Notes: generated by a model not told the origin, from the sequence alone. A DNA stretch of 64,000 nt from Aquabacterium sp. OR-4 (GCF_025290835.2 NZ_JAOCQD020000001.1:62001-126000); one strand, 5' to 3'; shown: positions 1 through 8,104, counted from the stretch's first letter. Made by a program: numbers and translations.

Positions 1-880
1 GCTGTAGGGCACCTCGCCCAGGCCACGCCACTCAAAGCGCTCGCGCAGCTCGAAGACCTCGGCCACCGCGGCCTGGGCGGCCAGGTTGCCCTCGCGCGTG
101 ACGGCGCGGGTGAACTCGTTTTCCACCACCGCGCGGCCCTGGTTGACCTGGCGCACCAGCATCAGCACGGCCTGCATCACGTCCAGCGGCTCGAAGCCGG
201 CAATGACCACCGGCTTGCGGTACTCCTCGGCAAAGTGCTCGTAGGGCCCCGAGCCGATGATGATGCTGACATGCGCCGGGCCGACGAAGCCGTCGATCGG
301 CACCGTGCCGTACTGGCGCACCTCGGCCGACTCGAGGATGTGGGTGATGGCGCTGGGCGTGAGCACATGGCAGCACAGCACGCTGAAGTTGGGCAGGTCT
401 TCCCTGGCCGCCTGGCGCAGGGCCAGCGCGGTGGGCGGCGTGGTGGTCTCGAAGCCGATGGCAAAAAACACCACCTCGCGCTGCGGGTTCTGGCGCGCGA
501 GCTTCAGCGCATCGGCGGCCGAATACACCATGCGGATGTCGGCGCCGCGGGCCTTGGCCTTCATCAGGCTGAGGCTCTGGCTGGCCGGCACGCGCATCGT
601 GTCGCCATAGGTGGCGACGATGGCCCCCTGGTCCAGCGCCATCTGAATGGCCTGGTCGATGCGGCCGATCGGCAGCACGCACACCGGGCAGCCGGGGCCG
701 TGGATCATGCGCACCTGGGGCGGCAGCAGCTCGGCCACGCCGTAACGCGCGATGGCATGGGTGTGGCCGCCGCAGAACTCCATGAAGCTGTAGCGCCGAT
801 CCGGCTGCAGCTCGGCGGCGATGGCGGCGGCCAGGCCGCGGGCCACGGCGCCGTCGCGAAACTCGTCCACGTACTTCATG
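1..880 (-). CDS. hypD: HypD, Fe-CN/CO ligand assembly scaffold (3' end outside window)
   Basis: HypD works with HypC as the scaffold on which the Fe(CN)2CO group of [NiFe]-hydrogenases is built. It is a cytoplasmic iron-sulfur protein. The reading frame begins at an ATG at 880 and is still open at the left edge, so about 293 residues are visible of a family length of roughly 370-380. Visible signatures are FCGGHTH (residues 35-41, including Cys36), GPGCPVC (61-67) and a GFETTTPP segment near residue 195. The start overlaps the hypC stop by ATGA, which indicates translational coupling. It is the last visible gene of the hox-hyp operon, and hypE would be expected just outside the window. Identification is secure; only the C-terminal part is missing. 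Confidence 0.96.
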
Positions 881-1151
881 CGCCGCCTCCCGGGGCAGCG
901 GCCTGGGCCTGCGCCGCGGCCGCCGCGGCATCACCGGCGGCCGCCATCTCGGCAAACAGCGCCAGCGTGCGCTCGGCCTCCAGCGCATCGAGCAGGCCGA
1001 TGGCATGGCCCACGTGCACGATGACGTAGTCGCCCACCGTGGCCTCGGGGGTGAGCGCCATCGACACGGTCTTCTTCACGCCACCGAGCTCGACGACGGC
1101 CTCGTCGGCAGACAGCAGCGCCAGCACACGGGCGGGCAGGGCGAGGCACAT
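876..1151 (-). CDS. hypC: HypC hydrogenase maturation chaperone
   Basis: HypC is a small chaperone that carries the Fe(CN)2CO moiety with HypD and delivers it to the hydrogenase large subunit precursor. The protein has 91 residues and starts with the family hallmark MCLALPARV; Cys2, exposed after Met removal, is the functional residue. The GDYVIVHVGHAIGLLD segment is the typical OB-fold core. The last 20 residues are Ala/Gln-rich and look non-essential. The stop overlaps the hypD start by 4 nt, and the hypF stop lies 12 nt upstream. A second HypC-family gene, hoxL, is in the same operon, as in Ralstonia-type MBH clusters. Confidence 0.96.
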   Translation of the reverse strand: MCLALPARVLALLSADEAVVELGGVKKTVSMALTPEATVGDYVIVHVGHAIGLLDALEAERTLALFAEMAAAGDAAAAAAQAQAAAPGGGA

Positions 1152-1163
1152 GGGTTCAGGCTT

Positions 1164-2411
1164 TCAGATGGGGGGACCCGGCGTCGCGGGTACGCGCCGC
1201 CACCCGCCGGGCGGGTGGGCGGGCCGGCTGGGGAGCGGCCCGGCGCCCGGCCCGCCCCCTTCGAACGTGGCTGTGGCCGCGCATTGCAGCGCCGCGGCCC
1301 AGGCCTGGCCCAGCGCCAGGCCGGCATCGCCGCAACCCACGTGGACCGGCCGGTGCACCGACAGGCCGTGGGCCTGCAGGCCGGCGCTGACGCGCTGGCT
1401 CAGCAGGCGATTGAAGAAGCAGCCGCCGCCCAGCACCACGCGGGCCGGCTGGCCTGGCAACGATGCCTGGGCGGCAGCCTGGGCCGCGGCCTGCACCAGG
1501 CCCTCGGCCAGGGCCAGGTGAAAGCGCGCGGCGCCGCGGCCGGCGTCGGCCTCGTCGAGCAGCGCGATCAGCAGCGGCCACAGGTCGAGCGAAGGCGCCG
1601 GCAGCACCGGGTCGGCATGCCCCTGCAGCCAGGCCGTGGCGGCCTGCTCCAGCGCGATGGCGGCCTCGGCCTCGTGGGCCTGGTGCAGGCTCAGGCCCAG
1701 CACGCCGGCCGCGGCGTCGAACCAGCGGCCGGCACCGCTGCTGCGCGGGCAGCGCAGGTCACGCGCCAGCAGCTGGGCCACGCCGCGGGCGGCGGCCTCG
1801 CCCACCGCGGCGCCCAGGCGCGGCACGATCTCGGCCGCGCGGCCGGCGCGGTGCCACACCGCGGCGGCCAGGCGCCAGGGCTCGCGCGCCGCGGCATCAC
1901 CGCCGGGCAGCGGCAGCAGCGGCAGGTGGGCCAGGCGCCACATGCGGCCGTGCTGCACGCGCAGCAGCTCACCGCCCCAGGCCGTGCCATCGCTGCCATG
2001 GCCCACGCCATCGAGGGCCAGGCCGATCAGCGGCGTGTGATCGCCCAGGCCCAGCTCGGCCTGCACCACGGCGATGTGGGCATGGTGGTGCTGCACCGCC
2101 AGCGCCGGCACGCCCAGGCGCTGGGCCCAGGCGGCCGCCACCTGGGTGCTGTGGAAATCGGGGTGCAGGTCGTGGGCCACGGCGGCGATGGGGCCACCGG
2201 CGGCCGCCACCAGCGCGGCCACCGAGGCCTGCAGCGCCGCACAGGCCGCGGGCGTGCCCAGGTCGTCGTGCAGCGGCGACCACCACACCCGCGTGCCGCC
2301 GTTGCCGTCGGGCTCGATCAGGCAGGCGGTGTTCTTGAGAAAGGCGCCGCAGGCCAGCACCCGTGCCGGGGTGGGCGCGGGCAGCGTGGTCTGGGTGAGC
2401 GGCGCGGTCAT
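1164..2411 (-). CDS. hypF: HypF, short form (carbamoyl transfer domain only)
   Basis: HypF makes the cyanide ligand precursor from carbamoyl phosphate. Full-length HypF (about 750 residues) has acylphosphatase, zinc-finger, YrdC-like and Kae1-like parts. This protein has 415 residues and only the C-terminal Kae1-like part: VQHHHAH metal motif, LALDGVGHGSDGTAWGGELL, LGGGCFFNRLL and GCGDAGLALGQ. The ATG at 2411 was chosen because the frame farther upstream runs into hypB, which ends at 2456. Ralstonia eutropha HypF1 is a known short form of this kind, so the protein is probably functional rather than a remnant. The C-terminal 35-40 residues (Gly/Pro-rich) are encoded by a palindromic repeat also found in the DyP gene (see repeat at 1172). 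Confidence 0.92.
   Translation of the reverse strand: MTAPLTQTTLPAPTPARVLACGAFLKNTACLIEPDGNGGTRVWWSPLHDDLGTPAACAALQASVAALVAAAGGPIAAVAHDLHPDFHSTQVAAAWAQRLGVPALAVQHHHAHIAVVQAELGLGDHTPLIGLALDGVGHGSDGTAWGGELLRVQHGRMWRLAHLPLLPLPGGDAAAREPWRLAAAVWHRAGRAAEIVPRLGAAVGEAAARGVAQLLARDLRCPRSSGAGRWFDAAAGVLGLSLHQAHEAEAAIALEQAATAWLQGHADPVLPAPSLDLWPLLIALLDEADAGRGAARFHLALAEGLVQAAAQAAAQASLPGQPARVVLGGGCFFNRLLSQRVSAGLQAHGLSVHRPVHVGCGDAGLALGQAWAAALQCAATATFEGGGPGAGPLPSRPAHPPGGWRRVPATPGPPI
1172..1263. repeat. Dispersed palindromic GC-rich element, copy 1 (3' end of hypF)
   Basis: About 90 bp closely resembling the stretch at 37974-38062 inside the DyP peroxidase gene. Both contain the exact 17-mer CCACCCGCCGGGCGGGT, itself a near-perfect palindrome, then a GCCGGCT box, a GGCGCCCGG box and a terminal TTCG in the same order and nearly the same spacing. 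Here it encodes the Gly/Pro-rich C-terminal tail of HypF. It resembles REP- or MITE-like small elements. No terminal duplications were identified by eye. Confidence 0.6.
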
Positions 2412-2455
2412 GGTGGCGGCGTTGCGGCGGCGAGGTGGCGGCAGGGGCGCGCGCT

Positions 2456-3511
2456 TCAGCGCGCGCTGCCCGCAGCGTCCAGCGTGGCCAGCCGGGCTTC
2501 CAGCTCGGCGATGCGCTGGCGCAGTGCGGCCTCGGTGCCGGCCTTGGTGTCGGCATCGGTCGGCGGTGCAGCGGACGGGGCGCTGCCGTCGGCGTCGAGC
2601 AGCCAGTCGAGCCAGGCGTCCATGCCGGCACCGCTCGTGGCAGAGACCAGCAGCACCTCGATGCCGGGGTTCACGCGGCGGGCATACGCGATGCAGCGCG
2701 CCACATCGAAATCCAGGTGCGGCAGCAGATCCACCTTGTTGAGCACCATCAGGCGCGCGGCGGCAAACATGTCGGGGTACTTGAGCGGCTTGTCCTCGCC
2801 CTCGGTGACCGACAGGATGGCCACCTTGGCGCGCTCGCCCAGATCCCACATCGCGGGGCACACCAGGTTGCCGACGTTCTCGATGAACAGGATGGCCGGC
2901 GCGTGGCCGTGGCCGTGGTCGTGCGCATGTTCATGGGCGCGCCCGTGTGCGTGACCGTGCGCGTGGTCATGCAGCGGCAGCCGCCCGAAGGCTTCGGCCA
3001 CCATCTGCGCGTCGAGGTGGCAGCCCTTGCCGGTGTTGACCTGGATCGCCGGCGCGCCGGTGGCGCGGATGCGGTCGGCATCGTGGCTGGTCTGCTGGTC
3101 GCCCTCGATCACCGCCACCGGCAGCTGCGGTGCGCGCTGCTGCAGCGCCTGGATGGTGGCGCACAGCAGCGTGGTCTTGCCCGAGCCGGGGCTGGACACC
3201 AGGTTGTAGGCCGCGATGCCATGGCCGGCGAAGTGCGCGCGGTTGAGCGCCGCCAGGCGGTTGTTCTCGCCCAGCACATGGGTCTCGAGCTGGATCGCGC
3301 GGGTCTGGCTCATGCCCGGCACCGACACCCGGGCCTGGCCGGCGCCGTAGTGCAGATCGCCGTTGGCGGCCACCGCCGGGCCGTGGGCCGGGGCGGCCGC
3401 GTGGCCGGCGGGGTGGTCATGGCTGTGACCATGACCATGACCGTGATCGTGATCGTGATCGTGATCATGGCCGGCCTGGCCGGTGGCGGCGCATCCGCAA
3501 ACGACACACAT
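2456..3511 (-). CDS. hypB: HypB, nickel-inserting GTPase with two histidine-rich segments
   Basis: HypB is the GTPase that, with HypA, inserts nickel into the hydrogenase large subunit. The protein has 351 residues. The N-terminus is MCVVCGC, the high-affinity metal motif, followed by a His/Asp/Gly run at residues 15-33. The Walker A motif SSPGSGKTT is at 106-114, and the G-domain metal ligands are probably Cys164, His165 and Cys218. Unusually, a second run of 11 histidines in 23 residues (181-203) lies between those ligands inside the G domain. The C-terminus carries a 40-residue extension with a short predicted coiled coil. A GGAG ribosome site lies at the end of hypA, 3 nt before this gene. 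The (GTGATC)n DNA repeat near 3443-3466 encodes part of the first His run. Confidence 0.97.
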   Translation of the reverse strand: MCVVCGCAATGQAGHDHDHDHDHGHGHGHSHDHPAGHAAAPAHGPAVAANGDLHYGAGQARVSVPGMSQTRAIQLETHVLGENNRLAALNRAHFAGHGIAAYNLVSSPGSGKTTLLCATIQALQQRAPQLPVAVIEGDQQTSHDADRIRATGAPAIQVNTGKGCHLDAQMVAEAFGRLPLHDHAHGHAHGRAHEHAHDHGHGHAPAILFIENVGNLVCPAMWDLGERAKVAILSVTEGEDKPLKYPDMFAAARLMVLNKVDLLPHLDFDVARCIAYARRVNPGIEVLLVSATSGAGMDAWLDWLLDADGSAPSAAPPTDADTKAGTEAALRQRIAELEARLATLDAAGSAR

Positions 3512-3514
3512 GCT

Positions 3515-3907
3515 TCAGGTCTCCTGCTGTGGCAGCCGCGCTGGGGCTGCGGTGGAAAGTGGCTCGTCGTGCACGATCAGCTCGTGCACCGTGAGATCGG
3601 TGCCGCTGGTGGGCTGGATCTGGTGGCTGCCGCAGTGCGGGCAGGCGTCCAGGCGCGAGCGGATGGGCACGCTGGCCGCGCAGGGCAGGCACCAGGCCTG
3701 GGCCGGCGGCTCGAGGATCTCGATCTCGGCGCCGTCCAGGCAGGTGCCCGGGGCGATGGCGTCGAGCGCAAAACGCAGCGCCCGCACCTCCACGCCCGAC
3801 AGCGCGCCCGCCGCCAGCGTGAGCCGCTTGACGCGCGCGAAGTGCTCGCGCGCGGCGGCGTCTTCCACCACCTTCAGCACACCGCCGGCCAGGCTCATCT
3901 CATGCAT
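3515..3907 (-). CDS. hypA: HypA, nickel metallochaperone
   Basis: HypA binds nickel and zinc and acts with HypB in nickel delivery to the hydrogenase precursor. The start at 3907 gives a 130-residue protein beginning MHEMSLAGG, where His2 is the nickel ligand conserved in the family. The zinc site is formed by CLPC and CPHC (around residues 73-92). The ATG overlaps the hoxV stop (ATGCATGA), which indicates coupling. The last 25 residues extend slightly beyond the usual 113-118 residue length. Function and identity are secure. Confidence 0.96.
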   Translation of the reverse strand: MHEMSLAGGVLKVVEDAAAREHFARVKRLTLAAGALSGVEVRALRFALDAIAPGTCLDGAEIEILEPPAQAWCLPCAASVPIRSRLDACPHCGSHQIQPTSGTDLTVHELIVHDEPLSTAAPARLPQQET

Positions 3908-5114
3908 GCTGGGCCTCGTGCGGGTGGGCGGGCAGCGCGGCGGCGGCCACGGTGAAGGCCACGCAGGGGTCGAAGGCCACGGCCAGGCGCGTGGCGGCCG
4001 GCGCGTCGCCCGCCGCCTGGGCCTGCAGCGCCCGGGCCAGCACGCCCTGCGGATGGAAGTTCCAGTCGGTGGGCGCCAGCACCTGCAAGGCCTGCAGGCG
4101 CGGGCCGGCCGGGCTGCCGTCGTCGGCGGCCAGGGCCACGCGGTAGGCCAGCAGGCCGCGCGCCGTCTCCACCCAGGCCAGGCCCTCGCCGGGCGCCGGC
4201 GATGCGGCACCGGCGGCCAGCCAGTCGGCCCCGCCGGGCGCATGCGGCGCGCCGGCCGGGCTGGCCAGTTGCAGCAGGTCGACGAGTCGGCTCACCAGGC
4301 GCATCCAGGCATTGTGGGCCGCCGGCGCCAGCCTGTCGTGGTGGCGGCTCCAGGGGCCGGTGTCGGGCAGGGCCTCGGCGCCGGGGTCGGCGCCCGCGGC
4401 GTCCACCGCGCCAGATGCGCCAGCCTCGGCAGACGCGCCCGCCGCAGCAGGGCCGCCCGCGGCCGGCCAGCCGGCCAGCGCCGCGCCCACCGCGGCCGCG
4501 GCGCCTTCGGCCGCGGCCAGCGGCTGCCAGGGCCGCGGCGGGGTGGCCAGGGCCTGGGTGGCGGCCTGCTGCGCAGCCAGCAGGCGGGCCAGTGGCGTGT
4601 GCTGGCGCTGCGCCCAGCGCGCCGGCCAGGCCAGCGGATCGTCGGCCCAGGCGGCCAGCCAGCGGGCTGGCGACTGGCCCAGCCAGTGCTGCGCCAGCCA
4701 GTCGGGCAGCGTGGCCAGCGCCGCGGCCGGCGCGGTGCCGGGCCGCCACAGCGGGCAGCTGCGCAAGGCTTCGGCCAGCGCCGGCGCAAAGGGCTCGGCG
4801 CCGGGCAGCAGGCGCGGCCAGTCGTGGGCCAGGCGCAGCAGCTGGTCGCGGGCCGTGCCGGCCTGCAGCGCCAGGCGCTCGGCGGTGGTGGGCGTGCCGG
4901 GCTCGCCGCGCGCGGCGCGCACCGCCAGGCGCGCGGCCAGGCGGTGGGCATGGGCGCACAGCGCATGCAGGGCGGCCATCAGCGTGGGCAGCTGCTCGGC
5001 GCGCTGGCCCAGCGCCACCCGCTGCAGGCCCTGCGGCCGGGTGCTGCGGATGGGCGCGGCGCAAGGCCCGGGGCACAGCAGCAGCCGGCCGGCCAGATCG
5101 AGGCCCGGCGTCAT
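3900..5114 (-). CDS. hoxV: HoxV/HupK, hydrogenase large-subunit-like scaffold
   Basis: HoxV resembles the hydrogenase large subunit but lacks its nickel site. In Ralstonia it acts with HoxL as a scaffold for assembling the iron ligand group of the membrane-bound enzyme. The protein has 404 residues, with a C-terminal FDPCVAF motif, a relic of the large-subunit DPCxxCxxH motif that keeps only the first cysteine. The middle part (about residues 215-260) is very Ala/Gly-rich. The start at 5114 overlaps the hoxT stop by 4 nt, and the stop overlaps hypA. The order hoxT-hoxV-hypA matches the Ralstonia MBH operon and supports the call, since overall sequence conservation of this family is low. Confidence 0.88.
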   Translation of the reverse strand: MTPGLDLAGRLLLCPGPCAAPIRSTRPQGLQRVALGQRAEQLPTLMAALHALCAHAHRLAARLAVRAARGEPGTPTTAERLALQAGTARDQLLRLAHDWPRLLPGAEPFAPALAEALRSCPLWRPGTAPAAALATLPDWLAQHWLGQSPARWLAAWADDPLAWPARWAQRQHTPLARLLAAQQAATQALATPPRPWQPLAAAEGAAAAVGAALAGWPAAGGPAAAGASAEAGASGAVDAAGADPGAEALPDTGPWSRHHDRLAPAAHNAWMRLVSRLVDLLQLASPAGAPHAPGGADWLAAGAASPAPGEGLAWVETARGLLAYRVALAADDGSPAGPRLQALQVLAPTDWNFHPQGVLARALQAQAAGDAPAATRLAVAFDPCVAFTVAAAALPAHPHEAQHA

Positions 5115-5755
5115 CGCCGCCCCCCACCCGCCGCCGGGCGACCGAACAGAAAACCGCGCCGCGCCGGCACCGGCTCGGCCTGTGGGCCTGCGGGGGGCAC
5201 GGCCATGGCCGCGGCTTCCGCGGCAGTGGCGGCGGTGGCGGCGGTGGTGGCGGTGGTGGCCACCGCAGCGCTGGCCGGCGCCGCCGCGCTGCGCGGCTGG
5301 GGCGCCACCCGGCCAGGGGCGGCGGCCACCGGGCGCAGCTGCAGCAGCACCTCGCGGGCGGTGGCCACCGCGGCGGCCTGGTCGACAAACTCGGCCATCG
5401 GCGAGAACAGCGAGGCGGCGGCGTAGCGGCCCAGGCCGTCCTCCTCGCCGCCAAAGAAGTCGAAGCGCCAGGCGCCGATCTCGAGCGCCTGGCTCAGGCC
5501 GGGCGGCGGCAGCTCCAGCGCCGCCTCGTCGTGCAGCGGCAGCTGCACCAGGTTCATGAACCAGGGCGTGATCAGCACCCCCAGCGCCAGGCCGGGCGCC
5601 ACACTGTGGCCCCCCGCCGCGGCCGGCGCAAAGCCCACCGCCTGCACCGCCAGCGAGGGGTGCAGGATCGGCACGCCGGCCATGCGCGAGCGCGCAATGT
5701 GGCGAAAGGCGCTTTCCAGCGCCTCGACGCGGCGGGTGAGCAGTTGCGGGTCCAT
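5111..5755 (-). CDS. hoxT: HoxT/HupJ, HybE-family hydrogenase assembly chaperone
   Basis: HybE-family proteins bind the Tat signal or precursor of the hydrogenase small subunit and help prevent premature export. The protein has 214 residues. The conserved core spans residues 1-125 and includes NPxL-like MAGVPILHPSL, LITPWFMNLVQLP and WRFDFFGGEED, all typical of the family. From about residue 150 on, the chain is a long low-complexity Ala/Thr stretch that is probably a disordered tail. It overlaps hoxV by 4 nt and follows hoxR after 21 nt. Its position between the rubredoxin and HoxV genes is the canonical one. Confidence 0.9.
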   Translation of the reverse strand: MDPQLLTRRVEALESAFRHIARSRMAGVPILHPSLAVQAVGFAPAAAGGHSVAPGLALGVLITPWFMNLVQLPLHDEAALELPPPGLSQALEIGAWRFDFFGGEEDGLGRYAAASLFSPMAEFVDQAAAVATAREVLLQLRPVAAAPGRVAPQPRSAAAPASAAVATTATTAATAATAAEAAAMAVPPAGPQAEPVPARRGFLFGRPAAGGGRR

Positions 5756-5776
5756 CAGAGAAAAACTCGGTCCGGC

Positions 5777-6085
5777 TCAGTCGAAACCCAGCGGCCGCCG
5801 TGGCTCCGGCTCTGCCGGGCCACTGGGGGCGCCCCCCTGGGGGGGAGGCGGCGCAGCCGCGTCGGGGTGGGGATCGAGCACCATGAACTGGTCGGCATCG
5901 CCATCGCATTGCGGGCAGCGCCAGTGCGCGGGCAGATCGGCAAAGGCCAGGCCCGGCGCGATCTGCCATTGCGCATCGCCCTCGGCGGGGTCGTACACCC
6001 ACCAGCAGATCTTGCACTCCAGCCGCGCATCGGCCGGCAGGCGGGTGCGGTCGCCGAGGTAGCTGCCCTCGAAGGTGTTGCTCAT
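5777..6085 (-). CDS. hoxR: HoxR/HupI rubredoxin
   Basis: This is a rubredoxin associated with aerobic uptake hydrogenases, thought to protect or mature the small-subunit Fe-S clusters when oxygen is present. The protein has 102 residues. The two iron-binding knuckles are CKIC (residues 24-27) and CPQC (57-60), with the typical WWVYDPAEGD and HWRCPQC context. The C-terminal 30 residues are Pro/Gly-rich and are encoded by a GC palindrome near 5825-5850. Start at 6085 gives MSNTFEGSY, the usual length of N-terminal arm. It is separated from hoxQ by a 130-nt hairpin-rich spacer, the largest gap in the distal half of the operon. Confidence 0.93.
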   Translation of the reverse strand: MSNTFEGSYLGDRTRLPADARLECKICWWVYDPAEGDAQWQIAPGLAFADLPAHWRCPQCDGDADQFMVLDPHPDAAAPPPPQGGAPSGPAEPEPRRPLGFD

Positions 6086-6193
6086 GGCATGCCACCCTGC
6101 GCGCCACCGCAGGCGCGGGCCGGCGCCAGGCCAGCCGCCGCCGCGCAGCCGGCTTGGCCGGGTGGCTGGCGGCGCCCGCCCGGGCGGGGCGTG

Positions 6194-6208
6194 CCGAAGG
6201 CGCTTCGG
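6194..6208. repeat. Inverted repeat in hoxQ-hoxR spacer
   Basis: CCGAAG-GCG-CTTCGG, a perfect 6-bp stem with a 3-nt loop, directly follows the hoxQ stop on the minus strand. It is flanked by a further GC-rich palindrome around 6170-6190. There is no U-tract, so it is more likely an RNA-stability or attenuation hairpin, or a REP-like remnant, than a full terminator. The spacer 6086-6215 holds no gene. Confidence 0.4.
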
Positions 6209-6215
6209 GCGCCGG

Positions 6216-7091
6216 TCATTGCGCCACCCACTCGAGCACCTCGAGCAGGCGCTCGCGCGAGTCTTCCAGATCCTCGCGCGCAGCGCAGGCCACCTCGGGC
6301 AGGTCGACCACCTCCACCGAGTTCAGGATCACCGTGTCCTGCGAGTTGTAGTACACCACCCGCCAGGTGTTGGCCACGCGGCAGTTGGTGATGCGGCAGT
6401 TGCCGTAGCCGCGCGACAGGATCAGCACCCGGCCGGTGCCCAGCACATGGTCGATGAAGGCGATGTCCTCGGCGCCCACCGGCAGCAGCGTGAGGTTGAC
6501 CACCTGGGCCGGCTGGCCCAGGCGCCAGGTCTGGCGGCGGTCTTCCAGCTCCACCAGGATGGGCTGGGCGTTCAGCACGCCGGGGGGCGCGGCCAGCATG
6601 TCGGCGGCGGTGCCGCTGGCGTCGGCGCGGGCCGCCTCGCGCAGCAGCGCCGGGGCATCGCCAACCTCGATGCGGTCGAATACGCGGCCATCGCCGCTGA
6701 CCTCGACCACGCGCCACACGCCGGCAAACACCGACTCCTGGATGCGCGCATGGCCCAGCCCCGGCCGCGCCGGATCGGCCAGCACCTGGGCGCTGACCTC
6801 GCCTTCGCCGAGCACCTGGTTGATCAGGGTCAGGTCGGCCGGCGCCAGCCCGGCCAGCAGCACCGGCGCGGGCGTGCCGCCGGCCTGGCGCAGGTCCAGC
6901 GCGGCCAGCACCGCGCGCAGCGCCACCAGCGCACCCTGGTGGCCCGCCAGGTCTTCGGGCTCGGGCAGGGGCGGCGCGCGGTAGGTGGACATGCCCTGCG
7001 GCATGCTGATGTAGTCGAGCGTCTCGTCTTCGGTGTGGCTGCCGATGCCCAGCGGCAGGTCGGCGATCACCGGGATCGGAAAGGGCTTCAT
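6216..7091 (-). CDS. hoxQ: HoxQ/HupH hydrogenase maturation protein
   Basis: HupH/HoxQ is needed for maturation of the small subunit of membrane-bound uptake hydrogenases. In Ralstonia HoxO and HoxQ act as a chaperone pair for the HoxK precursor. The protein has 291 residues. It begins MKPFPIPVIA, and the N-terminal region contains the PQGMSTY motif of the family. The C-terminal half has GRVLILSRGYGNCRI and VVYYNSQDTVILNSVEV, the most conserved block of HupH. The start at 7091 was chosen by family alignment; longer in-frame starts would run into hoxO. It is cytoplasmic, with no signal or membrane segment. Confidence 0.93.
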   Translation of the reverse strand: MKPFPIPVIADLPLGIGSHTEDETLDYISMPQGMSTYRAPPLPEPEDLAGHQGALVALRAVLAALDLRQAGGTPAPVLLAGLAPADLTLINQVLGEGEVSAQVLADPARPGLGHARIQESVFAGVWRVVEVSGDGRVFDRIEVGDAPALLREAARADASGTAADMLAAPPGVLNAQPILVELEDRRQTWRLGQPAQVVNLTLLPVGAEDIAFIDHVLGTGRVLILSRGYGNCRITNCRVANTWRVVYYNSQDTVILNSVEVVDLPEVACAAREDLEDSRERLLEVLEWVAQ

Positions 7092-7173
7092 GGCTGGCCC
7101 CCGGCGCGCTGGGCGTTGCTCGGCACTTGCGGTTTCATTCGGCTTCTCCGGTTGAAGGTGGGCAGGCGGGCGC

Positions 7174-7680
7174 TCAGTGGCAGCCGCCGGCATCGGCCGG
7201 CGCATCGGCCCGCGCCACGCGGATGCCGACGCCCGGCGTGCGCGTGGTGGGCAGGGCCAGGGCCTCGCGCACGCGGGCCACGTAGTCGGTCCAGTCGAGC
7301 ATGCCGGCCACCACGGTGACGTAGCGCCCGTCGCGCAGGAACAGCAGCGACGGCCAGCGCTGCACGTCGAAGCGGGCGGCCAGCGCGTCTTCGTCGGCAC
7401 GCGGCACGACGCCCACCTGGAAGCGGCCACCGGGCCGGCCGTCGTTCACCGCGCGCTGCAGCTCGGGCAGCACCACGGCCACATCGACCACCTCGGGAAA
7501 GCGCACCGGGTCGCCGTGGAAAAACAGCACGCGGTCGCCGGGCTCGGCCAGAAAGGCCTCGAGCTGGCCGCGACCAACCCAGCGCGCGCCATGCTGGCTG
7601 ACCAGGCGCTGCACCAGTGGCGCGGCGCCTTGGGTGGGGTCGTCGGCGGTGGTGGGGGTGTCCAGGGTGTCGGTGCTCAT
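7174..7680 (-). CDS. hoxO: HoxO/HupG thioredoxin-like hydrogenase chaperone
   Basis: HoxO/HupG/HyaE is a thioredoxin-fold protein without the CxxC active site, acting as a small-subunit chaperone during Tat-dependent export. The protein is 168 residues from the ATG at 7680. The core has VLFFHGDPVRFPEVVDVAVVLPEL, FQVGVV and the typical WPSLLFLRDGRYV motif followed by DW. There is no clear ribosome site before this ATG. The frame is also open up to a GTG at 7803 overlapping the hoxL stop, which would add 41 residues rich in Pro, Thr and His. The ATG is preferred because the extra residues do not resemble the family. Confidence 0.9.
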   Translation of the reverse strand: MSTDTLDTPTTADDPTQGAAPLVQRLVSQHGARWVGRGQLEAFLAEPGDRVLFFHGDPVRFPEVVDVAVVLPELQRAVNDGRPGGRFQVGVVPRADEDALAARFDVQRWPSLLFLRDGRYVTVVAGMLDWTDYVARVREALALPTTRTPGVGIRVARADAPADAGGCH

Positions 7681-7795
7681 GGTGGCGGTGGGTGGATGGG
7701 TGGTGGGTGGGTGGGTGGGTGGCGCTGCGGATGACGGGTGCAGATGACGGGTGCGGATGGCCGGCGTGGGTGGCGGTTGTGGGTGGGCGCCGGGC
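7681..7795. other. hoxL-hoxO spacer with G-quadruplex-like tract and short direct repeats
   Basis: The 115-nt spacer holds, on the plus strand, at least five GGG runs separated by single T residues around 7688-7722. This is a strong G-quadruplex-forming pattern on the template strand of the operon. Two copies of ATGACGGGTGC follow near 7730-7753. No Shine-Dalgarno sequence is visible before hoxO on the minus strand. The same stretch is an open frame continuous with hoxO. Confidence 0.5.
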
Positions 7796-8104
7796 TCAGC
7801 CACCGGCCAGCGCCGCCAGCTGCTCGGCGGTCATCGCCGAGGGCAGGCTGAAGCCGGGCTCGCGCAGCGGATCGGGTGCGACGCCGGCCATCGCGGCCTG
7901 CACCAGGTCGAGCGTGGCGTCCACCTCGGCGGCGCGTGCGGCGTCGATGCACTCGCGTGCGGTGTCCAGAAACACCAGCAGCCAGTCGCCCGGCTGCACC
8001 GGGCCGACCAGCGCGGTGTTCACCTCGCGCTGCTCGCCACGGCCGGCCACCTGCGCAAAGCCTTCGCGCGTGGCCAGCACCTGCATGGGCATGCCGATGC
8101 ACAT
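7796..8104 (-). CDS. hoxL: HoxL/HupF, HypC-family chaperone specific to the membrane-bound hydrogenase
   Basis: HoxL is a HypC paralogue dedicated to one hydrogenase. It acts with HoxV to protect or deliver the Fe(CN)2CO group. The protein has 102 residues and begins MCIGMPMQVL, with the functional Cys2. The core VGPVQPGDWLLVFLDTARE corresponds to the OB-fold and replaces the HypC GDYVIVHVG segment. The C-terminal half is helical. It starts 6 nt after the hoxM stop. The true hypC is at the far end of the operon, so both family members are present. Confidence 0.93.
   Translation of the reverse strand: MCIGMPMQVLATREGFAQVAGRGEQREVNTALVGPVQPGDWLLVFLDTARECIDAARAAEVDATLDLVQAAMAGVAPDPLREPGFSLPSAMTAEQLAALAGG

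Noticed and set aside
1005..2954. Plus-strand open frame of 649 codons across hypC-hypF-hypB
   Set aside because: Antisense to clearly identified hyp genes.
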